NCBI GenBank assembly: GCA_905213875.1
Contig: CAJMJN010000001.1
Location: forward strand, 119,561-183,560
Length of the DNA: 64,000 nt
Direction: 5' to 3'
Origin: an uncultured Clostridium sp.
GTDB lineage: Bacteria; Bacillota; Clostridia; TANB77; CAG-508
How positions within the stretch are numbered: position 1 is the first letter of the stretch; every line of letters begins with the position of its first letter. Of this stretch, positions 8,176 through 16,393 are shown piece by piece. The translations under genes and the position numbers were made by a program. The notes under the pieces are model-generated. The model had not been told where the DNA came from. It did not search any database and worked only from the letters and a program-made list of their open reading frames with translations.

Positions 8176-9105
8176 ATGATAGATAGCTTGAATTTAATAA
8201 TAAAAATTAGGTACATAAATTTTGAATATTTAAAAGATTTAGGAATAGAATTTCGATATTTTTCTGATTTCAATATAAAGTTTAAATATAAAAATATTGA
8301 ATTCAAATATAATACCTTACGACATTATTTATTAATATTAGCAAATCCACATAAAGTCTTAAACAAAAGAGATATATTAATAAGTGATAAAGAAGAATAT
8401 AAAAATAAAATCCATAAGATTATAAGAGAAGTAATTCCAACACAGAAAATAAATATAGAAGTTAATAGAATTGATTATTGTGTAGATATTCAAGTGGGAG
8501 AAAGAATTTGGGAATATTGTAAAATATTAAACAAACATTCTAAAGAATTTTATTATATGAAACAAACGAATAAATATGCAACATCAAAATACTTAACAAA
8601 TAAAAGAGGACAAAGACATTTGAATTTTTATAATAGATTTGCTAAAACTCTAAATAAAGAAGATAACGGAATATTAAGATTAGAAATTCAAAATAATCCT
8701 CAAAAAATAAAAAGAGAATATGAGAAAAATCAGATACCAAAAACAATAGATTATTACTGGAGTATTGAAGCTATGGAACAATATTATTTTGATGTTTTGA
8801 AATCATATTTATTTACAGGGGATTATTTTAAAAGAAATCTATGTAAGAAAATAATTGACAATTCTAATGAAAAAAGCCTAAATAAAAAAAGGTTAAATAA
8901 ATTTTTACTTATGGAAAGTAGATATGGAATAGATGGTATAGTAAAAAATAAAATGTTTTCTTACGATACTAAAAGAAAATATATACAAATTCTAAATAGA
9001 TTAAATATAAATCCAATTACTATACCAAACAATTTCAAATACGATTACTTAGAAAATTTACTAAAGTTGGCAAAGAAAACAGCAAATGAAAAATATTTTA
9101 AGTAA
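8176..9105 (+). CDS. Rep-type replication initiator (rolling-circle, gene II/X-like)
   Basis: A 309-residue protein starting at ATG 8176 behind TAGGAGAA. The segments VNRIDYCVDIQ, a central KYLTNKRGQRHLNFYNR and ILRLEIQ follow the order of the conserved blocks of phage/plasmid replication proteins of the gene II/X and Rep_trans type: 'R-x-D-x-x-x-D', then a beta strand with Tyr, then 'lR-x-E'. The Tyr at NFYNR or one nearby would be the nicking residue. It lies just downstream of a hairpin-rich non-coding segment. Assignment rests on motif order only, so a relaxase-like role in mobilisation is an alternative. Confidence 0.6.
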   Translation: MIDSLNLIIKIRYINFEYLKDLGIEFRYFSDFNIKFKYKNIEFKYNTLRHYLLILANPHKVLNKRDILISDKEEYKNKIHKIIREVIPTQKINIEVNRIDYCVDIQVGERIWEYCKILNKHSKEFYYMKQTNKYATSKYLTNKRGQRHLNFYNRFAKTLNKEDNGILRLEIQNNPQKIKREYEKNQIPKTIDYYWSIEAMEQYYFDVLKSYLFTGDYFKRNLCKKIIDNSNEKSLNKKRLNKFLLMESRYGIDGIVKNKMFSYDTKRKYIQILNRLNINPITIPNNFKYDYLENLLKLAKKTANEKYFK

Positions 9106-9250
9106 AGTATGTAAAAAAAATACCTTTACCCATATTAAAAGATGTATATAAAAAAACAAAAATGATAGTGAAAGTCTAATTAGTTAAAAACAGCTATTTT
9201 TAGGCCTTTACAGAACAATTAATCGAATATATTATAGTAAGGAGAACATT

Positions 9251-9421
9251 ATGGAAACAGTGAAAATAGATGTTAAAAATTTAGAAATCAGTGAAGAACA
9301 AGCAGAAACATTTGCGTATAACATATTTAGAGATATTGGCGAATATATAAAACAACATACAGATGAATTTATATCTTGGAATACAAAAAATAATATATCT
9401 AAATGCCCACTTCACTTATAA
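9251..9421 (+). CDS. Small acidic protein upstream of the integrase, 56 residues
   Basis: ATG 9251 follows AAGGAGAAC at good spacing, and the frame is open to TAA at 9421. The protein (METVKIDVKNLEISEEQA through KCPLHL) is acidic and probably helical, with no known motif. It lies 63 nt before the large serine recombinase and is probably co-transcribed; a recombination-direction or regulatory role is a guess. Confidence 0.55.
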   Translation: METVKIDVKNLEISEEQAETFAYNIFRDIGEYIKQHTDEFISWNTKNNISKCPLHL

Positions 9422-9484
9422 AAAATTTAAGTTTTGGCGAACAGTAGCCTAACATTAAATTACAAAGATACTTAGGAGGATACA

Positions 9485-11002
9485 ATGAATGTAGTTATTT
9501 ATGCACGATTTAGTAGTTCAAAGCAAAATGAAACAAGTATTGAAGCCCAATTAAAAGAATGCAACGAATTTTGCAAAAGAAATGAATATACAGTAATAAA
9601 CGAATATATAGATAGAGCAATAAGTGGAAAGACTGACCATAGACCTGATTTTCAAAAAATGATAGCAGATAGTAGTAAAAAAACATTTAATGGAATTGTA
9701 GTATATCAATTAGACCGTTTTGCACGTAATAGGTATGATAGTGCAACGTACAAAGCCAAATTAAAAAAGAACGGTGTTAAAGTATATTCCGCAAAAGAAA
9801 ATATAACAGACGATGCAAGTGGAATTTTAGTAGAATCTGTTTTAGAGGGTATGGCAGAATATTATTCAGCAGAATTATCACAAAAAGTAAAACGTAATCT
9901 AAGGCTTAATGCTTCAAAGGGATTTTTTAATGGTGGGTATCCTCCATTAGGCTACAAAGTAGTTCCAGTCCAATTTGGAACATATACCAAAAGGAAATTA
10001 GAAATTGATGAAGAAACAGCACCTATTGTAAAGGAGATTTTCGAAATGAGGGCAAATGATACAAATATTTTAGATATTGTTGATGAACTTAATCAGAAAG
10101 GATACAAAACAATACAAGGCAAAGAATTCAAAAAAACATCTTTACAGCAAATTCTAAAAAATAAAAGATATATTGGAACAAACATATATAATGATGAAGA
10201 ATTTCCTAATACCATACCAGCCATTATTGATAAAAAGCTATTTCAAGAAGTACAGAAAATAATAGAAAAGCATAAATATGCACCTTCCATTTCAAAAGCT
10301 AAAGAAGAATACATTTTAACGACAAAATTATTTTGCGGTAATTGTAAAGAACCAATGACTGGAACTTGTGGTACTTCGCAAACAGGAATTGTATATAATT
10401 ATTATATTTGCAATGGAACAAAGAAGAAAAAATGTAATAAAAAAAATGTTCCAAAATATTATATTGAAAATCTTGTTATACAAAAATGTAAAGAATTGCT
10501 GACAGATAAAAATATTGCACATATTGCAAAAAAGGTATATGATATATGTAACAAGGAAAATGCCAAAAATTGTTTAGTAAAATCATTAGAAAAAGAAATA
10601 CGTGTTTTGACCAAAAATATAGAAAACCTAATAGTAGCTTTAGAAAATGGGCAAAATGTAGATTTAATTAATGATAGATTAACACAAAAAAGAACAGAAT
10701 TGGAGACAGCTACTAAACAATTAGAAGTTGAAAAGTCAAAGATGATAATTTTGAGCGAAGAAATGATTACATTTTTTCTATTAAAATTAAAAAATAGTAA
10801 TTTTGATAATATAAAATACAAAAAAATGTTAGTTAATATTTTTGTTAATAGAATATATTTATACGATGATAGATTAGATATAATCTTCAATGTAGCAGAT
10901 AAAAAAACACGTGTAAACAATGTTCTATTAACTGATATAGAAACTAACTTAAAAAAATCCCCGAGTTTGTTTTTTAACAACTTGGGGCAACCATTAGAAT
11001 AA
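9485..11002 (+). CDS. Large serine recombinase / integrase
   Basis: A 505-residue protein behind AGGAGG. The resolvase domain (about 1-150) has YARFSSSKQ with catalytic Ser10 and YQLDRFARNRYD with the active-site arginines. The recombinase domain follows (NGGYPPLGYKVV through the 'VDELNQKGYKT' region), then a zinc ribbon with CGNCKEP and a second Cys pair (ICNGTKKKKC), and a long coiled coil at about 375-430. This is the standard layout of integrases that insert elements without tyrosine chemistry. It is the last gene before a terminator and marks the likely right end of the accessory element. Confidence 0.93.
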   Translation: MNVVIYARFSSSKQNETSIEAQLKECNEFCKRNEYTVINEYIDRAISGKTDHRPDFQKMIADSSKKTFNGIVVYQLDRFARNRYDSATYKAKLKKNGVKVYSAKENITDDASGILVESVLEGMAEYYSAELSQKVKRNLRLNASKGFFNGGYPPLGYKVVPVQFGTYTKRKLEIDEETAPIVKEIFEMRANDTNILDIVDELNQKGYKTIQGKEFKKTSLQQILKNKRYIGTNIYNDEEFPNTIPAIIDKKLFQEVQKIIEKHKYAPSISKAKEEYILTTKLFCGNCKEPMTGTCGTSQTGIVYNYYICNGTKKKKCNKKNVPKYYIENLVIQKCKELLTDKNIAHIAKKVYDICNKENAKNCLVKSLEKEIRVLTKNIENLIVALENGQNVDLINDRLTQKRTELETATKQLEVEKSKMIILSEEMITFFLLKLKNSNFDNIKYKKMLVNIFVNRIYLYDDRLDIIFNVADKKTRVNNVLLTDIETNLKKSPSLFFNNLGQPLE

Positions 11003-11010
11003 TCGTTATA

Positions 11011-11043
11011 AATAGCTTGTATCAATAGATACAAGCTATTTTA
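11011..11043. terminator. Bidirectional terminator between the integrase and fic
   Basis: AATAGCTTGTATC / GATACAAGCTATT stem with a 4-nt loop and T/A runs on both sides, between two convergent genes. Confidence 0.85.
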
Positions 11044-11045
11044 TC

Positions 11046-11736
11046 TTATCTTTCAACAATTTGATTTAATGAATCTATTTTCTTATTAATTCCTTTTTCT
11101 ATTGACATTTTTATTATTCTTTCTAAGTGTTCTGGTTCTGGATAATCTTTTTCATCTAAAGCTGCTAATACAAATTTATCTCTTACACTAAATCTCTTAA
11201 TCTTTCCTGTTTCATCATCAACTATTCTTTCAAGATTGTCTAATAACATTCCCATGTCCATTTCAAATCCATGTTGTTTAGCAAATATATCTGCAAATGT
11301 TAATGTTGCTCTTGTATTGCCATCTCTAAAAGGATGTACTCTCCATATTTGTGCTAAACATTTTGTGAACTTTTTGTGATATTTCATCTATATTCATTTC
11401 TTTCCAATTATAGCTATTTATTTCTTCCATGTGTCTTTTCAATTTTTTAGGTATTTCATTTGGCATCGCATATTCTAAACTTGCACCTGGCAATACTACT
11501 TCCATTTTTTCCATAGGTATTGTTCTATATTCTCCTGCCCATTCAAAAATATCCTCAAATATATGTTTATGTATCTTCTTTAATAATTTTTCATCACATT
11601 TATTTATCACTTCTTCATGTGCATTCATCAATTTTACATACGCTATATCTGTTTCTGCCCTTTTTAATTCTTCATAATCAGTTATTCCTAGTAAATTTTT
11701 TAATGTTCCATCTTCTAATATATATGGATCTTTCAT
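11046..11736 (-). pseudogene. Fic-family AMP-transferase toxin, frameshifted
   Basis: Two overlapping frames together make one Fic protein of about 229 residues. The first part (from ATG 11736) has the beta-hairpin 'flap' region (EWAGEYRTIPMEKMEVVLPG), and the second has the catalytic motif HPFRDGNTR (HPFxxGNxR), which transfers AMP to target proteins. The frames join in an A5 run (T5 on the plus strand at 11371-11375): one A fewer restores EISQKFTKCLAQIWRVHPF without a break. As written, the product ends before the catalytic motif. It is preceded by a VbhA-like antitoxin gene with 1 nt between them. A sequencing error in the homopolymer is a real alternative to true inactivation. Confidence 0.85.
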
Positions 11737-11737
11737 A

Positions 11738-11938
11738 TTAATTTTCCTCTTTCTTTTTATACTTTTCTATGACTTGTTTTTGAACTTCTTCTAGCTCTAT
11801 TTCACCATTTATATACTTTTTTACCATTTCAACTACTTCATTAGATGGCCTTTCATTAGCAGCTATAGATATACCAAATGCTTTTTTAGCTATATTTTTT
11901 CTTTCTTCTTTAGTTGTATCTTTAATTAAATAATTCAT
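11738..11938 (-). CDS. VbhA-like antitoxin of the Fic system
   Basis: This 66-residue helical protein (NIAKKAFGISIAANERPSNE, then EMVKKYINGEIELEEV) aligns with the VbhA antitoxin fold: a helix bearing the inhibitory motif, then 'Y-x-x-G-E-I'. In VbhA-type proteins the inhibitory motif is [S/T]xxxE[G/N] and its Glu blocks ATP in the Fic pocket. Here the aligned residues read ISIAAN, so the Glu appears to be Ala, unless NE two residues later takes its place. The gene ends 1 nt before the fic start. Confidence 0.7.
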   Translation of the reverse strand: MNYLIKDTTKEERKNIAKKAFGISIAANERPSNEVVEMVKKYINGEIELEEVQKQVIEKYKKKEEN

Positions 11939-11981
11939 ATTTTTATTTTCCTTTTATCTTTTTGAATATTTTATCATATTT

Positions 11982-12674
11982 TTATATTTCTATCAAATCT
12001 TTTATTTTTTCGTATTTGCTTTCTCCTATTCCATTTACATTTTTTATATCTTCTTTGTTTTTAAACTTTTCCTTTTCCTTTCTATACTGTATTATTTTTT
12101 CTGCTGTTGACACTCCAATTCCTGGTAATGTGTCCAATTGTTCTTTAGTTGCAGTATTTATATTTATTTTTGAATTATTTGATTTGGTTAAATTGTTAAT
12201 ATTTGAAGTATTTGTTTCTCTTGTACTATATTTAGCTTGGGTTATTGTTTCATTTTTGTTAACAACTACATTATTCTCTTTTTCTTCTATTTCTTTTTTA
12301 GTTGGTATATAAATTTTTACACCATCTTCTAGTAGATGTGCCAGATTTATTTCTTTTGTGTATGCTTCTTCTGTAAAGCCTCCTGTTTTTTCAATTGCAT
12401 CTACTATTCTAGCACCTTCATCTAATTCTATTACTCCTTCTTGATTTACTGCCCCAGATACATGCACTTTTATTTTTGTTTTTTCGGCTTGTTTTAAATT
12501 GCCTTCTTCTTTTTGCTCATTTGGAATATTATTTTCCAATTCTAAATTTGACATTTCATATTCTGTATTTTCTTTTGAATATGCATAATAACTTATTCCT
12601 GTTGCCAAAATAGCTATTATAGAAATTAATATTATTTTCTGTTTTTTGTTAATTTTTCTTAAATATCTTTTCAT
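11982..12674 (-). CDS. comEA: ComEA-type DNA-binding competence protein
   Basis: A 230-residue protein with an N-terminal membrane anchor (IILISIIAILATGISYYAY), an SLBB domain at about 67-128 (KIKVHVSGAVNQEGVIEL ... NLAHLLEDGVKIYIP) and a tandem helix-hairpin-helix at about 168-230 (INTATKEQLDTLPGIGVSTA ... IKNVNGIGESKYEKI). In competent Gram-positives ComEA binds incoming double-stranded DNA outside the membrane. comEB/comEC are not next to it here. AGGAGG lies about 15 nt before the ATG, farther than usual. Confidence 0.9.
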   Translation of the reverse strand: MKRYLRKINKKQKIILISIIAILATGISYYAYSKENTEYEMSNLELENNIPNEQKEEGNLKQAEKTKIKVHVSGAVNQEGVIELDEGARIVDAIEKTGGFTEEAYTKEINLAHLLEDGVKIYIPTKKEIEEKENNVVVNKNETITQAKYSTRETNTSNINNLTKSNNSKININTATKEQLDTLPGIGVSTAEKIIQYRKEKEKFKNKEDIKNVNGIGESKYEKIKDLIEI

Positions 12675-12715
12675 ATCTTTTATTGTATTCCTCCTTTTAT
12701 TTTATATTTTTTCTA

Positions 12716-12744
12716 TTGAATTTTTTGTCGAAATAGGATATATT
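12716..12744 (+). promoter_or_regulatory. Promoter for the D,D-carboxypeptidase gene
   Basis: TTGAAT (12716-12721), 17-nt spacer, TATATT (12739-12744), 30 nt before the ATG. Confidence 0.55.
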
Positions 12745-12773
12745 ATGTTAGAATTAATATAGGAGATTGAAAA

Positions 12774-14033
12774 ATGAATTTTAAAATTATGAATAAAAAG
12801 CTTTTATATAAGTTATGTATTTTGTTATTTGCATATAGTATTTTCATGTTTTTTAATAACTTTATATTTGGTAATTATGTTTTTGCAGATGATTTTACAT
12901 CTGCATTAGATATTAATGCTTCTTCTGCTTTATTAGTAGATAACAAAACAAATAAAATTTTATATAGTAAAAATGAAAATAAAAAAATGTTTCCAGCAAG
13001 TACTACTAAAATTGTTACAGCCATTTTAGTTTTAGAAAATCATAGTTTAGATGAAAAAGTTACTGCCAGTTATGATGCTGTTATGTCTATTCCAAGTGGA
13101 TATTCTACTGCTGATATTCAAATTGAAGAAGAATTAACAGTTGAACAATTGCTGGAACTTTTACTTGTACATTCTGCAAATGATGCTGCAAATGTATTGG
13201 CTGAATATGCCGGTGGTTCTGTTAGTAGTTTTGTTTCTATGATGAATACTAAAGCTAATGAACTTGGATTATCTAATACACATTTTACAAATCCTTATGG
13301 ATTACAAGATGATAATCATTATACAACAGCCCATGATTTAGCAATTATTATGCAATATTGCTTAAAAAATGATGCTTTTAGAAAAATTGCTGGTCAAGCA
13401 TCTTGTGCTATTCCTGCAACAAATAAATCTAATCCAAGAAAATATGATTCAACTAATGAGCTTTTAATTGCTGGAAACTCAAATTATTATTCCAATTTAA
13501 TTGCAGGGAAAACAGGATATACCTCTAAAGCTGGTGGTTGTTTGGTCTCAGCCGCATATAATAATAATTTAGAATTAATTGGAGTTATATTAAACAGTAA
13601 TAACAGATTTAAAGACACACGTTCTTTATATAATTATGGATATAAAAATTTTTCTATTAAAAATATTGTTAATGAAAAAGATATTATAACTAATATTGAA
13701 GTAAAAAATGCTACAAAAAACACTAAAAGCCTAAATTTATTAGTATCAGAAGATATTCCTGTTTTAGCTAATAATTCTGATGATTTAACTACTATACAAC
13801 CTGAAATTTCTTTAAATAATAATATTGAAGCACCAATTGAAGAAGGTCAAGCAATAGGTAAAGTCTCTTATACTGTAAATGGAATAACCTATACAACTAA
13901 TTTGATTGCTGCTAACAATGTTGAAAAGTTTAAATTGTTTACTTATATTTTATATGGATTTGGATTTTTAATTTTGATATTAATTATTTATAGATTTTTT
14001 AAAAACCCTAAAAAAACTATTAGAAGAAGATAA
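12774..14033 (+). CDS. D-alanyl-D-alanine carboxypeptidase (low-molecular-weight PBP)
   Basis: A 419-residue serine peptidase of the S11 family that trims the terminal D-Ala of peptidoglycan stem peptides outside the membrane. All three active-site motifs are present: STTK (within MFPASTTKIVTA, about residue 75), SAN (LLVHSANDAANV) and KTG (IAGKTGYTSKAGG). There is a signal/anchor helix at the N-terminus ending VFADD, a C-terminal beta domain, and a second hydrophobic helix near the C-terminus (LFTYILYGFGFLILILIIY) followed by basic residues, so it is a membrane-tethered form rather than the amphipathic-helix form. It is divergent from comEA and ends before a strong terminator. Confidence 0.95.
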   Translation: MNFKIMNKKLLYKLCILLFAYSIFMFFNNFIFGNYVFADDFTSALDINASSALLVDNKTNKILYSKNENKKMFPASTTKIVTAILVLENHSLDEKVTASYDAVMSIPSGYSTADIQIEEELTVEQLLELLLVHSANDAANVLAEYAGGSVSSFVSMMNTKANELGLSNTHFTNPYGLQDDNHYTTAHDLAIIMQYCLKNDAFRKIAGQASCAIPATNKSNPRKYDSTNELLIAGNSNYYSNLIAGKTGYTSKAGGCLVSAAYNNNLELIGVILNSNNRFKDTRSLYNYGYKNFSIKNIVNEKDIITNIEVKNATKNTKSLNLLVSEDIPVLANNSDDLTTIQPEISLNNNIEAPIEEGQAIGKVSYTVNGITYTTNLIAANNVEKFKLFTYILYGFGFLILILIIYRFFKNPKKTIRRR

Positions 14034-14103
14034 AATTTTAGATTTAAAATGAATTATTGAATATATTGATATTGTTTGAAATTCATTGCTTTATATATTT
14101 GCA

Positions 14104-14186
14104 AAAAGATAAGTTACTTTTTATAAAAGTTCCATTTAAAACTTAATGAATTTTTATAAATTATAGTAACTTATCTTTTGTTTTTT
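14104..14186. terminator. Long bidirectional terminator
   Basis: AAAAGATAAGTTACT (14104-14118) pairs perfectly with AGTAACTTATCTTTT (14165-14179); weaker pairing continues inside, and T/A runs flank it. It lies between convergent genes. Confidence 0.75.
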
Positions 14187-14198
14187 ATAAATTTTATA

Positions 14199-15626
14199 TT
14201 AATAATCTTTTCCAATTATTACTACAACATTTACTTTACTAGAACTTGATTCACTATCTTGAATATATCCTGTTCCTAATGTTGTTTTTATACTATTTAA
14301 TATACTATCAGATGTGCTCTTTTTATTCATAATTACAGTTTTTGCTGTTGTATTTGTACTTCCTGTTCTTGATATTTTAAATCCTGCACCTTCAAGTTGA
14401 TCTACAACTTTTTGTAAATTTGAACTTACTCCACTACCATTTAATACTTCTATTTTTATATTTGATTTACTATTTGCTGAAGTTTGGCTTCCTGTAGTAT
14501 TTGAACTTGAAGTTGTACTATTTGATGTTGTATTACTTGAATTTGATATATTTGTCTCTTCTTCCAAGCTTTCTTCATCACCTTCTATATTATAAAACAT
14601 TTTTTGAACCATTTCCTTTGCAGCTACTTTATCTACTACAAATATACTTACATTATTAGTTTGTTTTAGACTTGGCACTGTTCCTGGTAATGAATCTGTT
14701 TCTAAATTATCTGTATTAAATTCTACAACATATGGTATATAATCTTTTGCAGCATTAAAATCTATATTTGTTATTACATTTTCCCCAGCTATATCTAATA
14801 TTTTTCCTATTTTTGTTATATTTTCAACTTTAGCTGTTTGTTTTACTACTTGCATAATAAATTCTCTTTGAGTTCTCATTCTTCCTAAGTCATTATCACC
14901 ATATTCTGTTGGATATGATGTACCATTATTATTATGTCTAAAACGAACTAATTGTTCTGCTTTATCCCCATCTAATTCTTGTTCCCCTGCTTTTAAATGA
15001 ATATGCAAATCTTGTTTTGTATCATCATAATCCATATCTATTGGAACATTAAATGTTACTCCTCCAATTGCATCAACTAATTTTATAAATGCTTCTGTTT
15101 TTACTATTGCATAATATTGTATATTTAATCCAGTTAAATTATTTACAGCATCTAATACAGTTTGAGGATCTTCTTTTCTGCTATATAATGAATTTATTTT
15201 TTCATATGCAGTTGCTTTTGCTGGATTTTTTCCAGTATAACTATCTCTAGGCACTGAAATTAATGCAGCTTTTTGTGTTTTTGGATTATATGATGCAACC
15301 ATTATTGTATCTGTTAATAATGATCCTTTTTCATCTGTACTAATACCAAGTATTAAACATTGGAATTCTCCAACATCTTTTTTAGTATCTAATACTGTTG
15401 TTAAAACTCCTTTAGCTCCTCCTCCATTTTTATGCACATTATATGCAAAAACTCCTCCTGCAATTGCTACTATTATTACTATTATTAAAAGCACTTTAGG
15501 CCAGACTTTCTTTTTAGGTTTATTTGCTTTTTTTCTATTTACATTTTTTCTATTATCTATATTTTTTCTTGTATTATTTCTTTGATTACTATTTCTGGTT
15601 CTTTTGTTTGAACTATTTTTTTCCAA
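14199..15626 (-). CDS. LytR-CpsA-Psr (LCP) family wall-polymer ligase
   Basis: A membrane protein with a short basic cytoplasmic tail, one transmembrane helix (VWPKVLLIIVIIVAIAGGVF), an LCP domain (FQCLILGISTDEKGS, TIMVASYNPKTQKAALISVPRDSY, KINSLYSRKEDPQTVLDAV, VRFRHNNNGTSYPTEYGDND with the conserved R-x-R/D set) and a C-terminal LytR_C domain (IKIEVLNGSGVSSNLQK). LCP enzymes attach teichoic-acid-like or capsular polymers to peptidoglycan. I use the TTG at 15626 because AGGAGTG lies 8 nt before it; an upstream TTG at 15647 has no such site. Confidence 0.92.
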   Translation of the reverse strand: MEKNSSNKRTRNSNQRNNTRKNIDNRKNVNRKKANKPKKKVWPKVLLIIVIIVAIAGGVFAYNVHKNGGGAKGVLTTVLDTKKDVGEFQCLILGISTDEKGSLLTDTIMVASYNPKTQKAALISVPRDSYTGKNPAKATAYEKINSLYSRKEDPQTVLDAVNNLTGLNIQYYAIVKTEAFIKLVDAIGGVTFNVPIDMDYDDTKQDLHIHLKAGEQELDGDKAEQLVRFRHNNNGTSYPTEYGDNDLGRMRTQREFIMQVVKQTAKVENITKIGKILDIAGENVITNIDFNAAKDYIPYVVEFNTDNLETDSLPGTVPSLKQTNNVSIFVVDKVAAKEMVQKMFYNIEGDEESLEEETNISNSSNTTSNSTTSSSNTTGSQTSANSKSNIKIEVLNGSGVSSNLQKVVDQLEGAGFKISRTGSTNTTAKTVIMNKKSTSDSILNSIKTTLGTGYIQDSESSSSKVNVVVIIGKDY

Positions 15627-15716
15627 AATACTCACTCCTAAAATCAATTGTTATTAGTATAGCAAATTTTGTCTTAAAAGGCAATAAATCTATTTATTTT
15701 TTTACAAAAAATTTAA

Positions 15717-15748
15717 AAACTAATCGTTTATAACTAATCGATTAGTTT
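15717..15748 (-). terminator. Terminator after cvpA
   Basis: On the minus strand AAACTAATCG pairs with CGATTAGTTT and is followed by a T-rich run. It separates cvpA from the downstream LCP gene. Confidence 0.65.
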
Positions 15749-15762
15749 CTTGTTTTAAAATG

Positions 15763-16383
15763 TTACTTACTAACAAAAAATACATTTAAAATATTATTTT
15801 CCATCATAGTTTTTGCTAAATATGTATCCTCTACCATTTGAGCTAGTTTGTTTTTAGGATTTACAGCTATTATTAAGCTTATTACCATTAATATTGCATA
15901 AGTAATTATAATTCCTCTTATTACTCCATATATCGCTCCACCTAACTTGTTTGCTTGGTCTAATATTGGTAATTTAGCAATTGCATTTGCTACTGTACTT
16001 ACTAACATTAAGCAAACTCTTAAAACTAAGAATAAGACTATCATTGTTCCTAAGTATACTATATTATATGCCAATTGTTTTGATACTTCTGGCAACATTC
16101 CATTTTTTGCACTTTCTATCAAATCTTTTGTTAGTTCATTTTCCATACTATCATTATTTGCAATATTTTCTATGTTGTTTTGTATTGTTGCTTGAATTGT
16201 TTCATCTATTTCGGTTGTATTAATTACTATATTTCCTATTGGTCTATATAATACAAATGAAATTAATAGAGCTAATACAAATGCAAAAAGATGTATTCCT
16301 AAAGATATTAGGCCTTTTTTATATCCTCCAATTACTGATAATAAAATAAACCCAAGAATTATTATATCAATTATTCCCCACAT
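15763..16383 (-). CDS. cvpA: CvpA-family integral membrane protein
   Basis: A 206-residue protein with four hydrophobic segments. It starts MWGIIDIIILGFILLSVIGG, then YKKGLISLGIHLFAFVLALLI, a soluble loop of about 60 residues (55-115), NIVYLGTMIVLFLVLRVCL, and a final helix AIYGVIRGIIITYAILMVI. Order and the 'GxxxGxI' helices fit CvpA, linked in other bacteria to colicin V export and envelope stress. AGGAGG precedes the ATG. The start lies 10 nt after the stop of the DUF5711-like gene, so they form an operon. Confidence 0.85.
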   Translation of the reverse strand: MWGIIDIIILGFILLSVIGGYKKGLISLGIHLFAFVLALLISFVLYRPIGNIVINTTEIDETIQATIQNNIENIANNDSMENELTKDLIESAKNGMLPEVSKQLAYNIVYLGTMIVLFLVLRVCLMLVSTVANAIAKLPILDQANKLGGAIYGVIRGIIITYAILMVISLIIAVNPKNKLAQMVEDTYLAKTMMENNILNVFFVSK

Positions 16384-16393
16384 AATTTTCCTC

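Noticed and set aside
8176..9105. Conjugative relaxase
   Set aside because: No HUH histidine pair or MOB motif was recognised; the order of blocks fits replication initiators better.
10945..10990. CCCCGAGTTTG / CAACTTGGGG as the integrase attachment site
   Set aside because: It lies within the integrase coding end and no matching copy was found toward the left; the pairing is imperfect.
10459..11034. 191-codon minus-strand ORF inside the integrase gene
   Set aside because: It is antisense to a clear large serine recombinase, has no ribosome site and shows only hydrophobic low-complexity sequence expected from the opposite strand of AT-rich coding DNA.
11962..12312. 116-codon plus-strand ORF over comEA
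   Set aside because: Antisense to the ComEA helix-hairpin-helix region; composition is that of a shadow frame.
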